Source: Talinum fruticosum (Eukaryota > Streptophyta > Magnoliopsida > Caryophyllales > Talinaceae). Taken from it: DNA of 64,000 nt. Position numbers and translations under genes: made by a program. This document shows, piece by piece, positions 1-11,754 of the stretch; positions within the stretch are counted from its first letter, which is position 1; each line of letters begins with the position of its first letter. Location of the stretch: the NCBI GenBank assembly GCA_021018815.1, contig JAITYX010000004.1:9309501-9373500 (forward strand). Reading direction: 5' to 3'. The notes beneath the pieces are model-generated. The model searched no databases. It was not told where the DNA came from and saw nothing but the letters and a program-made list of their open reading frames with translations.

Positions 1-526
1 GCGGGGACGGGGAAAATTCCCCCGAGCGGGGACGGGGACGGGGCCGGGAAATCCTGTCCCTGTTCCCCGCCCGGTCCCCGTTTTAAAAAAATTAAAATTA
101 AAATCGGGGCTATATTTGTAATTTCCCTTCCCCAAAACCCTAACTATAAAAGCCGAATCTGCCTCCCTCCTCTCTCTCTCTCCTCGGTCCTCGGCCTCCT
201 TCCTCGGGCATGCTTAGATGCTCTCTCTCTCTCCTCCCTCTCGCCTCTGCCGTCTCTCCCTCTCGCCGCCTCTCCGTCTCGCCCTCTCGCCGCCTCTCCC
301 TCTCCCCTCTCGCCGTCTCTCCCTCTCGCCTCTCGCCATCGCCGTCTCCCTCTCGCCGTCGCGTCTCCCTCTCGCCGCGCTCTCTCCTCGGTGGAGGCGG
401 GAAGCGAGGCCTCGGTGGAGATTGGGTACCCGGCGGGGCGGGGACGAGGGCAGGGGCGGGGGCGGAGGGAGCAGCGGGGACGGGGCGGGGTGTCCCCCGG
501 CCCCGACCCGCCCGTTGCCATCCCTA
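1..526. mobile_element. Non-autonomous hAT-like element, left end cut off by window
   Basis: The segment ends with TTGCCATCCCTA (515-526), which resembles the Ac/hAT right terminus. It begins inside runs of GGGGAC/CGGGG repeats that recur at both of its visible sides (1-80 and 425-510), as subterminal repeats do. The middle (140-400) is CT-rich with a TATA-like ctataaaag near 145 and no convincing protein. It interrupts exon 2 of the AAA-ATPase pseudogene: reading resumes at 527 exactly where the intact paralogue continues. The expected 8-bp target duplication is gttcaaga (527-534); its partner should lie just left of the window. Confidence 0.72.
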
Positions 527-1543
527 GTTCAAGATCATAGATATCATATTCTAGAAAATTAGCCATAGCTGCGACCAAGGTCGATTTGCCCGTTCCTGGG
601 GACCGTGGAGAAGATATCCCCTCTTCCATGGCTTCCCGATCTCATCATAATAATCTTTTGCGCTCTGAAACCATTGTAAATCATCGATTATCATTTGTTT
701 TTTGCTCTTCTCCATGGCCAACTTGCCAAATCTTGCAGGGTGTTTGAACTCTAGGTGAGTCCACATTGTTTCTCTGTCTGATTCGTCATTACCTGCATTA
801 GTGAAGAGCTTCCTCCTGCGCTTTCTCACCTCGATTGCCTTCCCTTCTTCTAAAACATAAGGCAAGTAAGTGTCAAGTACGAACTTCCTGTGGCTGCTGT
901 GAAACATCAGCCGGTAGTACCTGTTTAAATTAAACAATTTGGTTTAATTAAAATCAACTAAGCAATCTGTTAAAAGATCAGTTTTTTTCTGTTAAATATA
1001 TAATCAACGCAAATTCTTGTGTAAAACAGTCTGGCAATTATTTAAGATGAGGCGGTCTATCCAAGACAAGACGTTTTAAATTAATTTAACCTGAAAAAAT
1101 GATACTATGTACCTTTTTTCATCTGATTTTGGATAGAGTGAAATCATAGGAGAGCCAGAGGCTCTGTTGAAGGACCAGCGGACTTGAACACCATGGTACT
1201 GATCGATGATCTCCTCATTGTAATCCAGGCTGAGGAGGAGAGACTTTCCATCCTCGATATAGTCTGCCTTCATGCTTCTGGCTTCCATGGAAGAGCTGTC
1301 ACCAAGGTAGTTCTCGATGGTCGTGTAAACTTCACTCTTATAGAAACGATCAGTGGTGTACTCATCAAAAGTTATAGTCAGGTAAGGTGAGAAATAATTG
1401 ACCAATTTGTGAGTGTATTTGTAGAAGTAAAGCTTAATTGTTTCCCGTATCCTTGTAGGGAGATAGTGCTCATAAATTGTCCTGATGAACATCAGGGAGG
1501 CCAGCAGGGATCCCAGATGCGAAAACATGTCCAATGCCACCAT
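527..1543 (-). pseudogene. BCS1-like AAA-ATPase, copy 1 (broken, partial)
   Basis: This is a close paralogue of the intact gene at 11755-13734. Exon 1 is 1113-1543, with an ATG at 1543 giving MVALDMF. Exon 2 is visible from 920 down to 527. The intron 921-1112 has a GT donor and an AG acceptor at the same places as in the paralogue (DEKR/YY junction). Exon 1 encodes an N-terminal hydrophobic segment and the AAA-ATPase N-terminal domain; exon 2 runs through YLPYVLEEG to the Walker A loop. Two lesions are visible. In the Walker A codons a G run is G4 (598-601) where the intact copy has G5, so the frame breaks before GTGKST. After the DLEL residues a hAT-like element is inserted. The remaining 3' half lies outside the window. 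The family is membrane-anchored (mitochondrial or ER) in plants; this copy cannot make a working enzyme. Confidence 0.88.
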
Positions 1544-1643
1544 TCACTCTCTCTCTCTCTCCCCTATGGGCTGTAGAGACCAAATTGTTTGTGATTATAT
1601 TGATTGTCAGATATATTGTGCAAACTATAATAATGTATGTATG

Positions 1644-1651
1644 CTTATATA
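1644..1651 (-). promoter_or_regulatory. TATA box of AAA-ATPase copy 1
   Basis: TATATAAG on the minus strand lies about 100 bp upstream of the ATG at 1543, within a pyrimidine-rich 5' leader (CT repeats at about 1545-1563). The spacing suits a plant core promoter. The gene it served is now broken. Confidence 0.5.
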
Positions 1652-2330
1652 GGGTTTGTGGGTGGTTAGAAATTTGTGTTACTTGTGCCTTACTCTTCAC
1701 CTGAACCTATAATCTAATCCCATTCGAGTTTGGATTTGTAATTTTCCCAAAAAGGAATTTCTTCCCCAATTGCTTATTCTTGAGATTCCTACACGGATTC
1801 TGAATCTCAACAATGTTGCTTGCTTGTTACGGAAAGAAGTAAAGTAGGCTATAATAAACATATCTATATAACTTTTTTAATTAAAAAAATCCAGCAAGTC
1901 ATAATTTTTCCCCTTTATTAATTTTTGAAATATTTTTTTGATTTTTTTATACTTTCAATAATATTATTTTTGTCTTTCAATTTAAAAGAAAAACAAAATA
2001 ATATTCTTAAAATGGAAACGTAGGATAGTAAGGATTCGTCATGAATATGCTAAATCCTTGCAAAATTCCGCAAGATGGTCAAAACAAGCTCCCCTTGCTT
2101 CCTCTCTCGCCCCATCTCTCGTGTCTCTCTCTCTATCCTTATGTCTATACAAACTGGAAATCGAAATTAGGATTTTTTTTTAAAAAAACGATCGTAGAAT
2201 TTTTTTGAGATAATTTCTTTGTTTTCATCTTCAATATTTTAGAAAATTAACTATTAAATTATTTTTTAAAGAATTTTTGGAAGAGTGGAACAGTTAGACT
2301 ATTACAGTAATTTTTTTGTCAATATATTGA
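1652..2330. other. AT-rich intergenic stretch
   Basis: AT-rich DNA with a short CT-rich patch (about 2098-2140). I see no ORF, RNA gene or element boundary here. Confidence 0.5.
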
Positions 2331-2394
2331 GCATATTCTATTCTTGCTCAATTTGTGGCTAGTTTTTGAGTATTATGGGAATTGTTGGAAGAGT

Positions 2395-4085
2395 TGAATT
2401 TGTTCAATTACAATTTTTTGCTAGCTTGTGTTGACTCGAATTAGGTAGGGGAAGTTGGGCTGCATTTTTTGTTATTTTATTTGTTGATCTTTTGTGCTTA
2501 ATTCTTTCTTAATTTTTGGTTGATGAGCATCAAACTCTAAGCAGTTAAGTGAGTAAACTTCATTGAAGACTCAGATTCTAACTTTAAGACACTCTGAATA
2601 ATTTCTTTGTTTCGACTTACTCGGACATCACTAAGAACTATCGCATGTTCAAATAATTTCTCTAACTCTTTTATTCCGAGTTCCGATCGCATATTTCAAC
2701 ACAAAGTGAATTACAGTGTTAATTCCTTTTTCCAAGTTAGTTTGTTTGTTTGAGAATTATTTGTCCAGATCAAGTCTTTATACTCTAATGATTCTACTCT
2801 TTCCGATTTGATCATTCTTAGGATTGACTCTAATGGAATTTGACTATATTGAATATTAGACTTAGAAAATTCCACTCTTCTAGGCCTAAGATAATTATAC
2901 ACTTAATTATCCTAATTTAATTATTATTTGTGTCTAATTTTGGACCAAAGTATTTTATACTTTGAGAACCAAAGTGGTTTACTTTTGTAGGTTATTCAAA
3001 CGAGGTTATCCCATTTTTGAAATACAAAAGTAGTCGGCTTCTAACTCGTCAATCACAAGCGGACAAGCTTTATCTACTTCGAACATGGCTCGGACACCGT
3101 GTCGTGGCTGTCTGTTTCCAAAATTGGAAAACTCCAATGCTAAGCTCAATGTTGGTTTCCACCTTTCTTTTCGGACAACACCGGTTGAGTTAACTGGAGC
3201 ACCTTTAGGAGCCAAGAGCCGTTGCACAACGTTCACATCTCAACGGATCATTTCGAGTGACTCGGAAGAGCCGTTACAACTGTTAGTAAGGACTTCGTTA
3301 GAACCAAGACACAATGGTCACTCGCTTGGTCATCTGTAAATAGAAGCCACCTCACAAGACTTGAATATTGCTGGAATTATTGTTGAAACACTTCACTTAA
3401 GCGAAAGTCATTGTTTTCATATTCAATCTTCCATTTACAACTCCCAGTTTGTAATTATTATTTTCCGAGTAGTAAAGTCTTGTAATCAATTACATACTTC
3501 TCTTACTTTCTGAACAAGGTCCCTTGACCGAGCTGTAAGGGTTAACTCAGCTCGGTTGTCCCTAGCTGTAAAGGTTATCTCGGTTAGGAAGTGCTAGATC
3601 GGATAAGGGAACTTCGAGTCTAGGAAAACATTGTAAGAAATTGTCTAAGGGAACAATTCCGGTAGAGTCAATCCGTTGTATTTTGAGGATTCAAAATAGT
3701 GAATTTGACTTAGTGCTTGGATTAGCACTGTCCGTGGTTTTCTCGCCCCATGAGGGTTTCCTCGTATTTACGAGTGTTTACGTTTCGAGTCTAGATTGGA
3801 CTCGGACTCAGCTGTTTATCCTTTTATATGCAAAAAGTTTCTAAATTTGTTCAAATTTCCTCATCACCCTATTCACTCTCCCTTTAGGGTAACTTAGATT
3901 CTCCAGGAGTAAACCTTCATCCATCAATGTATTGCATTTTGAAATTGCAAGTAACATGAGTCAAAAACAGTTTGGATTGGCTAGTTTGTATTGGATCGAA
4001 TTGGGTGGAGTGGAAGTTGGGCTACATCTTTTACTATTTCATTTGTTCATCCTTTGTGCTCAATTCTTGCTCATGTTATGGCTCA
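2395..4085. repeat. Two diverged copies of a ~110-bp sequence flanking LTR-like DNA
   Basis: The stretch around 2395-2510 and that around 3975-4085 share order and wording (gaagttgggct, then a T-rich run, then atttgttcatc and tttgtgct versions). They lie on either side of the LTR-like segment, so they are either an old duplication or the divided halves of one repeat. Just beyond (4140-4310), the phrase taacctgaaaaa..cgggttcgg also occurs twice. Confidence 0.45.
2520..3890 (+). mobile_element. LTR-retrotransposon LTR-like segment (boundaries uncertain)
   Basis: No coding capacity. The segment has the layout of a long plant LTR: a TATA-like tgtaaatagaag near 3334, a T-rich leader with gtaatcaattac, and a 3' part with a Pro/Ser-like open stretch ending in ccctattcactctcc followed by ctttaggg (3865-3890). 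The last phrase resembles the 3' edge of long Copia (SIRE/Maximus-type) LTRs. I could not find a clean TG..CA pair or a target duplication, so it is called only as LTR-like. Confidence 0.35.
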
Positions 4086-4504
4086 ATTTGTGGCTGCAGA
4101 GTATTAAAATGTAAGCTAGCGCTCGTAAAATTTTGTCCGACTTGATTACCCAAATTTATTTAACCTGAAAAAATCGGGTTCGGTCATAAATGTTTTGTCT
4201 AAATTTTTAATTTGGACACACAATTTCTCCTGTTTCTATTGTTGAGCTCGATTTTTACCCGAATTTAGGTTTGTTCGAATTATTCAACCTGAAAAAACCG
4301 GGTTTCGGACAAAAAAATTTCGTTCGAATTTTAAACATTGACTGATTTATCCAACACGATTTTAACCTCGAACCTAAATTTAGCACTACTGTAAGCAATA
4401 TCAATATGTATTGCATTTGGAAACTATAAGGAGCATGAATTATTGGTTGTTACTTACTTTGCTAAAGCCTTTAGGAAAAATTGTACATACTTTGCTAAAG
4501 TTTA

Positions 4505-4575
4505 TTAACTCAATGTAGAACAATGTGCATTTGTACAAAGACGTGAGTTCAAATCCCACACAGAGCTTATCAATT
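4505..4575 (+). mobile_element. tRNA-derived SINE-like fragment
   Basis: Contains an A-box-like aactcaatgtagaacaa and, about 30 bp on, a B-box-like gagttcaaatcc with the flanking gtgag/cccac stem of a T-arm. This resembles the tRNA-Lys-derived head of plant SINEs. The acceptor stem is not formed, so it is not a tRNA gene. Confidence 0.4.
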
Positions 4576-4929
4576 TCTTAAACATGGCTTAATTGAGAAC
4601 AAATTGTGCAAAATGGCTAAGAACCAAAAACAGAAACAATAAACCTCCTTTTCTCGCCTCCTCCACCATGATAGAAAAACACCACCAACTTTACTTGCAT
4701 TTCTCAACAGTCTGAAAACCAATATTCAAGTAACTACAACGATTGTTATCAAACACAAAGCAAATGAAAAAAGGATCACATTCAAAGCAAATGCAAAAGG
4801 AGTATACCTAAAGCTAATGAACTTGATTAGTCTTTATTAACAATCTTCAAAGTTTCCCTTGTAAATGAACACACTTCATTTGACCTCAAAAATAATTCAA
4901 ACAATTAGAGTATGAAAAATGATATTATC

Positions 4930-6690
4930 AACAATTAAAAACAAGGGAATTATTTTTTACTGTAAATTATGAAAATCTCCTTCTATCGGACAATTACGAG
5001 TGTCATGGTAAGCTTGTTGTTCATTACTTTCTCCGTTCCACCTTTAATTTGTTGGCCACTTCCTTTAGTGTTACATTATTTAGGTGTGATAATGTATATT
5101 TTCTCGGGAGCCCTTATTCCAATAAACGACTGGCTTATTTTGCTTGCACTTATATCACTACTCAACTCCTTCACCTCTTTCAAAATATTTTGAATTCCTT
5201 TGCCAATAATTGCAAGCTTTTCTAGGCCTCTATCGGCTATACTTGCATAAAATCAAAGAAATCTAACCAATTTCTAGAAATTTTCTTGTCTTCACGGTCC
5301 ATATGAGAGGCCCCTCAAAAAGGTGTCGTTCACATGAAAAATTGGTTTGTTTGCTGACATTTTAGCCCATCGGTTCAAATAATAATAGGTTGGTAATTCA
5401 CGCAATGGCTTTCCCTTCAAAATATACAAAATGTGGCACAAAGGAATACATTCACATTATTCAAACATGTTATATGAGCAATGTGCCACATGAGTGGAAG
5501 TGTCATATATAACTCGTCTTCTCGAGCCCTATTTCAACTATATCTCGTACAGTAAGTATTTTCCCTTTATCCATTACTTGCCTATCCTCAACTCACAATC
5601 CATAAAAATATTATGAAACTCATTTTGTAACTTATAAAAAATTAGCATAGGTAGTGATTTCACATGCACGCTTCTTTAAATATTTGTTGGTCTTTAATAC
5701 AAGTATTGAAGAAGAAGTATTATTATTCCCATGTAATTAATCATGTCTTTACAATAGCATTCTCAAATCTATCCAAGACTCAACTAAACTCAAGTGTGGG
5801 TTGGTGAAATTATTAAAGAATCGATCCTTACTTTCAGATCTTAATGTTATCCTCACCACTTCTCCTAAAAGTAAATCCCTAAAATATATAGGTATCCACC
5901 ATTCTTGAATATCGTATAAATGTGACAACCATGCATTATTTTGCAATCTAAAATTTTGGATAACAATTTGCCACCTTTAATTAAATTCTATTGGAATATT
6001 TGAATTGTACACGCATGATTTAAATCAAGCAAAAAAATTATTTTTACTATTCAAAGAGGATTCCACCTTCTCATACAATTTTCTCATGATGATAAGCCAA
6101 ATGCAAAATCTATGAGTAGTTGATGGACATTTTGCTTCAATTGCCACTTTTATTGCAGGATTTGATTAATAATAAGGCAAACATGTGACCCCCATTGCAT
6201 CTAAAACTTATCAAATAACTACATAAATGATTCTTCTTTTTCGTCACCCAAGAATGCAACCTTAAATGTAACATGTGATCTATGGTTATCTAACCTAGTG
6301 AATTAGGCAAATATTATGTGTAATGGTTTATATGTTGCATCAAAAGAGACTGCATCATCATAAAGTGAATAACTTGATCTCGCAATAGTATATGCTCTAA
6401 ACATATGTAAGTGTACCATCAAATTTTTACTCATATGCAAAATAAAATGATGGATGAATACCCTACTTTCTCTTAAAATTCTTAATGAACATGTGTGCAT
6501 CATAATCCTTGATAAATGTTTTAAAGTCTTTTTAAAAGTTTTTTAAGTCTTATTTACTATACCCCATGTTGTCAAAATCACATAAGGGTACCCACTCTTC
6601 GATTACAAGTGTAGGACTTTTTCATTTTTCAGACGTACGATGTTGTTCGCCCTCTTCCTGAGTTGCTTCCCTATCATCTACAAAAGCAAT
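4930..6690 (-). pseudogene. FAR1-related sequence (FRS, MULE-derived) pseudogene
   Basis: No long ORF survives, but the three minus-strand frames together follow the FAR1/FRS layout. Around 6600-6650 is an N-terminal EEWVP motif. At about 6440-6470 is a stretch like the HPSFYFAYE region. At 6330-6385 is SSYSLYDDAVSFDATYK, equivalent to the start of the MULE transposase domain of FRS proteins. The segment at 6150-6260 resembles FLGDEKEESF and the following NQDPAIKVAIE. The 5760-5945 ORF gives NAWLSHLYDIQEWWIPIYF, matching the family's EWVPVYFKD region. Near 5480-5510 is a CHFHSCGTLL-like remnant of the SWIM zinc finger. Many stops and frame changes interrupt it. FRS proteins are transposase-derived transcription factors; this copy is dead. 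Confidence 0.75.
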
Positions 6691-8078
6691 GAAATATAAA
6701 ATTAACAATGCACATTATTGATATAATCCAACCGTTTCAGTTCAACGTCAATCTAAATTCAGCGTTTTGAATGACAACGAAAACGTTAAGATAGAAACAA
6801 CTATGCTATCCAAAACACAAAACTGATAAGCTAATATGCATTATGGACCACTGACGAGAACAATTGCAAGCAACAACATAAATCAAACAACATTGCAACA
6901 TTCCAATATGTTAATATTAATTGTTTATTTTATTTTATGCCGGTCCAATTCAGTTTGACGGTAAATCTGGTCAATCAATCTAACTTTATTTTAAACGGTT
7001 CAACCGATTGACACATTGACTCGCTCCATCCACTGGTTCTATAACCAAGTCGGGTTTCTTAAATTAGTTCACTGCAAATATAGAAATTTAATCTATGATA
7101 ATGACATGATCACTTACAGAAGATTTTCATACAGGAGCTACGGAAGAGTTCTCAGACTAATACACCTTAAAACAGCTCAATTTGTGTAGGGCGGTGCAAC
7201 CCACAAATTGCTTTTATATGCGTAGAAAATTTTGTGAAGTCAAGCCCTTAATGAAGTACATGGGACTAGTCATTCAATTCAATGTGTTAACCTTAAGACC
7301 ACCAATGTTAGCAAGCTCACAAACATGTTAATCAACGTAAATATATGCGTTCATGCAAGACAGGATTGCGTGTGATATGCATGGAAAAGAGTATATTATC
7401 ACAATTCACATAGGGGGAAGACAAATAACATCGATGGAGATCAGCAAGGAGTATTCAATCTATTCAGAGCCGTGTTGTCTCAGCAACAGTACACGAGCAT
7501 TTGGAGAGAACATCTAATAAGCTAAGCAGTGGTAAACATTAAATCCAATTAACTTAGGACGGACGGAAGGAATGTCAAATGCGCAATTTTCTCATATATG
7601 TGCTGGCCACTACATTACTACTTTGTATGTATTGACATTTCAAGACGACAACTGCTAATAGATGAGATCATTTTTATCCAGCCTACTTGCTTGAATTTCA
7701 TCAGGTGAGCATGTTCTTCTTTACAAAACCTATATAATATGAAGCATTTGCAGTAATTAAGTGGGCTTGTCTATAGTTATGCCATATGTTTATTGTTCCA
7801 AGTTGCAATTAACCATTTAACTAGTAGCCATTTGTGAAATACAAAAATACAAAGTCAAGACAATACAAAAGACCTAACACAAGTGCTGATAATGCAAGTA
7901 TATATGGGCAGTGGATGTGGAAGATGGACCAAGTCATTAGGTTCAGACGAGGGATTTACAGCATCTGACAAGGTCTTATAATTGGCAATTATGCTGTAAT
8001 GTTCATTTTATATTTGTGGAATTGGGATACACAATATTTTAGACGTTGTCAGTGTTGAAAAGTCGTTTCATTCTCAAG
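6691..8078. other. Intergenic region upstream of the germin-like gene
   Basis: AT-rich, without a recognisable gene. It holds the upstream region of the germin-like gene. A short ggttcaaccgattgacac phrase near 7000 resembles dispersed repeats also seen in the AAA-ATPase intron (12905-13000), but I cannot assign it. Confidence 0.4.
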
Positions 8079-8087
8079 TATAAATAT
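8079..8087 (+). promoter_or_regulatory. TATA box of germin-like gene
   Basis: GTATAAATA lies about 111 bp upstream of the ATG at 8198. The intervening leader is A-rich, typical of plant 5' UTRs. The ATG at 8198 is the first on the transcript side. Confidence 0.6.
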
Positions 8088-8197
8088 CATATAGTTCCAG
8101 GCAAACCATTCATCAAACTACTAAATAGCAAAATAGCATATCAGTACAAGTTGAGCACATCTCTCATTTAACCTAGCTTGCAGAAAGAGCAGTTATA

Positions 8198-9003
8198 ATG
8201 GGGAAGATCGGAGCAGTCATTCTTGCTTGTATTGCTCTTTTTCGGTTGCTTCTTATGTGGTCGATGCCACTGATCCAAACCAACTGCAAGACTTCTGCAT
8301 TGGCATCAAAGACCCAAAAGCTGCATGTAACTTTCGATGAATTAGTTTCCCTTTTCTTTGTTTCTTCTACTTTATTTGCTTTTTTTTTTATGGTCATAAA
8401 GTGGTTAATTGATTATTTCGATTTTTAACTTCTTCAATGCTTTCTTTTGGCAGTGTTTGTGAACGGGTTGTTCTGTAAGGATCCGATGGCTGCCACTGAC
8501 GAAGATTTCCTATTCCAGGGATTGAACATTCCTGGGAACACAAACAATAAGCTTGGGTCCAATGTCACACTAGTCAGTGCCACAAACTTACCGGGGCTTA
8601 ACACTTTTGGGATATCCATAGCCCGCATCGACTTTGCACTCAACGGTCTTAACCCACCCCACATTCACCCTAGAGCCACCGAGGTGCTCACTGTGATTCG
8701 AGGCACCCTCTTTGTGGGGTTCGTCACCTCTAACAGGGCAAACGGTCCAAACCAGCTCTTCAGCAAAATCCTTAACCCTGGAGATGTGTTCGTGTTCCCT
8801 CAAGGCCTCATTCATTTCCAACTCAACGTCGGTAAAACTCCAGCTATTGCAATCGCTGCATTGAGTAGCCAGAACCCGGGGTTGTCACAGTTGCAAATGC
8901 AGTCTTTGGCTCAAATCCACCTATCTCACCTGATGTTCTCACCAAGGCCTTCCGAGCTGACAAGAATGTCATCAATTTCCTCCAAACTCAGTTTCAGAAG
9001 TGA
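8198..9003 (+). pseudogene. Germin-like protein (cupin), two single-base frame breaks
   Basis: Exon 1 is 8198-8326, the intron 8327-8453 (GT..AG), exon 2 8454-9003; together about 226 codons, the usual germin-like length. The start encodes a signal peptide, followed by DPNQLQDFC and [10 protein letters not shown], the two Cys regions that form the family disulfide. Exon 2 has cupin box 1 (HIHPRATEV: two His and the Glu metal ligands) and box 2 ([14 protein letters not shown]: third His). Such proteins are apoplastic, Mn-binding hexamers, often with superoxide dismutase or oxalate oxidase activity; which one cannot be read here. Odd: the frame is lost in a T5 run in the signal peptide (8238-8242) and in a G4 run (8878-8881). 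One extra base in each run would give an open frame ending at the TGA 9001-9003. It is either a very recent pseudogene or carries sequence errors. Confidence 0.9.
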
Positions 9004-10765
9004 AAAAATTAATTCCTGACTCAGAGTTTGCAGTATAATCTGATAATCTTCTGTAATGTCCTATCTAATTGTTTCTCCTATGTTTTACTGCTGGTGTATT
9101 CTCTTTTCTGAGTATTAATTAAATATATTAATGAATGAAGTATTTATATTTTATACCATCTTTTTTAAGCTCTTCAAGAATGTCATCTGTCCCTAACAGA
9201 CATATTTCCATTACCACCTTTGTCATTAACAAGAATACAACTGAATGCTCATATTATATCGACCATGCTATTGCAGGTACAGTTATCTAATTCCCCTGGA
9301 GCACCTTGGCCTCCTCAATCCATGGTCTTCGATTTCTAATCTCACATGCCTACCTTGGTGATGTAAAATGCTCAAAATGGTGTTTCAATTCTGTGAAACT
9401 AGTTACGAAACTGATCATAGACCTGAGTAGTGATATGTTTTCGGAAGACACATAAGTACCAAATTAGACATGCAGTGGAAGATCCAGAAAATTCTGTTTA
9501 TGGGTCTTTAATAGTAATAGATTTTTCAAACATATTAATAACTAAAAAATTTTAAATGAGATGGACATTTAGATTGCAAATTTAACATAGCATGTTGCAA
9601 TGGACGGAGAGAATACATAGACAATCACCTCAGAAAATGAAACCATTTAAAGGTTGAAATTAACCAACTAATAGAAAACAAAATTTATTTTCCTAATATA
9701 TGGAAAACACAAGTTTCTCTTTAAGTTAACCGAGCATGTCAATAGAACCAATCAAATTGAAACTAAAATTGTAGAATTCCTTCAAAACAATAAAAATTCA
9801 CAACACGTAATGGCAATGGGTCACTAATTGACTAAATTTTACCCAGCCAAAAGAGTAGAAAAATAATACACTTTTTACTCCTAAATGTTTGAACATATAT
9901 AGAAAACCAGTTAAAATAAAACCCACTAATTGAAGAATTACACAATGTAATAAACTTTTAAAGTAGCATATATTGATGCATATTGATAGAAATAATATGC
10001 TGTAATTTTTCTTACGCGAATTATTGAGACTGTTGCATGTTTGAGGTTAATACATACACCCAATAGAATGATATAGAAATGAAACTAATTAACTTTGAAA
10101 TGGAAAATGCTAGAATCTTAACACAGTGTTATTATGCACAACTTACAGTACCCTAATCACCATTGCTGCTCTTATACTGGTTGAATCAAGTGAACACCTG
10201 TCTAGTGTGTCCTCTCACCAACCTAAAAAATTTTAAACAAACAAGCTGAAAGGAAGGTACGAGGTAACTTTAATTTTTCCTTAAAAGTCAAGTAGAACTA
10301 ATTCTTAGAGTCTAAATCATAGGTTAAGGATTGTGCAAATTCAGTTAAGGAAGCAAAATAGTAGTCCATTGTTGTATGCTCAACTTAGGCTCCAAACTTA
10401 TCATGTTTGTAATTACCATTTTTATTGTGTTACTACTTGTACTTTTCTCGTATTGAGCTTAGCTAACTGACTAGTAAATTTGATTTCATGTTCATGTAAA
10501 TTTGATTAACCACAATTTCATGTTTTGGAAAATTCCTTTAATTAATGTTCTATTTGTGAAAACTTGTTTAGTTGCAAGCTATGAGGATCTTTTAAAGCCT
10601 ATTTTTTTATTTGTTTGGATAACGAATGTCTCCAGGGGGAAGGGACTCTGAATCAGTTGACTGAAGTGCTGAAAAATGCAAATGCCAGATGGTCAAGGTT
10701 GAAAACTACCAGTTAGTACTATGAATGGGAGCAACACTGCTAATGTTTTCATGTGAATGATTTTT
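9004..10765. other. Intergenic, no gene seen
   Basis: AT-rich sequence downstream of the germin-like gene. Possible poly(A) signals (aatgaa-like, about 9130) follow the stop codon. I see no ORF of interest, repeat array or element ends before the solo LTR. Confidence 0.45.
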
Positions 10766-10770
10766 TGTTG

Positions 10771-11487
10771 TGTTAGGAAATTTTGAGCGACTTGATGCGG
10801 AAGCGTAATATAGGATGTCTTATGATAATCAAAAATTCGAACAAATAAATGAAAGTACTAAATCAATGGACACAATGAATTTACGTGGAAAACCCAACTC
10901 GGAAAAAACCACGGAGGTGACAAACAATTCACTATGAATTTGAGAAAATACAAAATGATCACAATCGAACAATGATTTGATCAACGATAAGAATCTCTAA
11001 TTCTCTCACAATATTTCTCTCAAACTCACTCAACAATGTTGGGGAATTAATTTCTTTTGGCTTGCCCTTTCACGTATAGCCTCACAAGAGTTTATATACT
11101 AAACTCTCCTCCAATCTCACTTGATGATGATGGGAAATGCTCCCATAATTTTCTGCCCCACTCACATAGAAAGTGCTCCTAATTTCTTGCTAAATTCACA
11201 GCCCACTTATCCCTTAATTAATGGAATTAAAGACCCCTTAATGCTGCTTAACTCTCACGTAGAACACTGCAGAAAAATCAGCCATGTTTGCTGCCCACAA
11301 CTACTTGAAACACTGCCCAAAATCAGCCCACTTCACTGCCCCAAAACCCCTTGAAGACAGCTGAAAAATAGTCCCACAAACTAAGTGCTGAAACTGCCGC
11401 AATACATGGCACATCCATGATGGATTTGGCTTGGTCGTGACATCAAGAGTTGCACAAAAACCAAGGAGATTTGAGCCACACCTAACA
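10771..11487 (-). mobile_element. Solo LTR (717 bp) with perfect 5-bp duplication
   Basis: Begins TGTTAGG and ends CCTAACA, an inverted TG..CA terminus. It is flanked by the direct repeat tgttg (10766-10770 and 11488-11492), the usual 5-bp LTR-retrotransposon target duplication. It contains acgtggaaaaccc followed by gaaaaaaccacgg, an LTR phrase also present in the LTRs at 49388, 51216 and 54942. No internal domain, primer-binding site or polypurine tract lies nearby, so it is the product of LTR-LTR recombination. The minus orientation is inferred by analogy with the element at 49388-51845. Confidence 0.85.
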
Positions 11488-11492
11488 TGTTG

Positions 11493-11754
11493 CTTTTCTG
11501 CAAAGATACAGCTGTGCAGAGCCTTTAAAACATCAGAATGTGGTTGATTGAATTGCAGTAGAAGTACATCAGAATATTGTTAGCTACTACATTAACACAT
11601 GAAACTAGGAAAATAAAATGACAATCGTGGATCTGGTGCTACTTGAATCCTGAATGACAGGGGCACTTGCAATTGCAATCCCCTTTTATCGTAGTCTGAA
11701 AATTGGGAGTCAACGAATATTGAATGATCTAGTAAAGACATGTTCAAATGACTT
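11493..11754. other. 3' flank of AAA-ATPase gene
   Basis: Presumed 3' UTR and downstream region of the minus-strand AAA-ATPase. No other feature seen. Confidence 0.4.

Noticed and set aside
210..562. Plus-strand open frames rich in Ser/Pro/Arg
   Set aside because: They arise from CT-rich and GC-rich repeats of the hAT-like element; no domain.
4505..4575. tRNA gene
   Set aside because: A- and B-box-like words are present, but no acceptor stem or anticodon arm; it is SINE-like instead.
4969..5193. 74-aa hydrophobic plus-strand ORF
   Set aside because: Antisense to the FAR1-related pseudogene; no independent support.
8434..8821. Minus-strand open frames opposite germin exon 2
   Set aside because: Shadows of the conserved plus-strand coding sequence.
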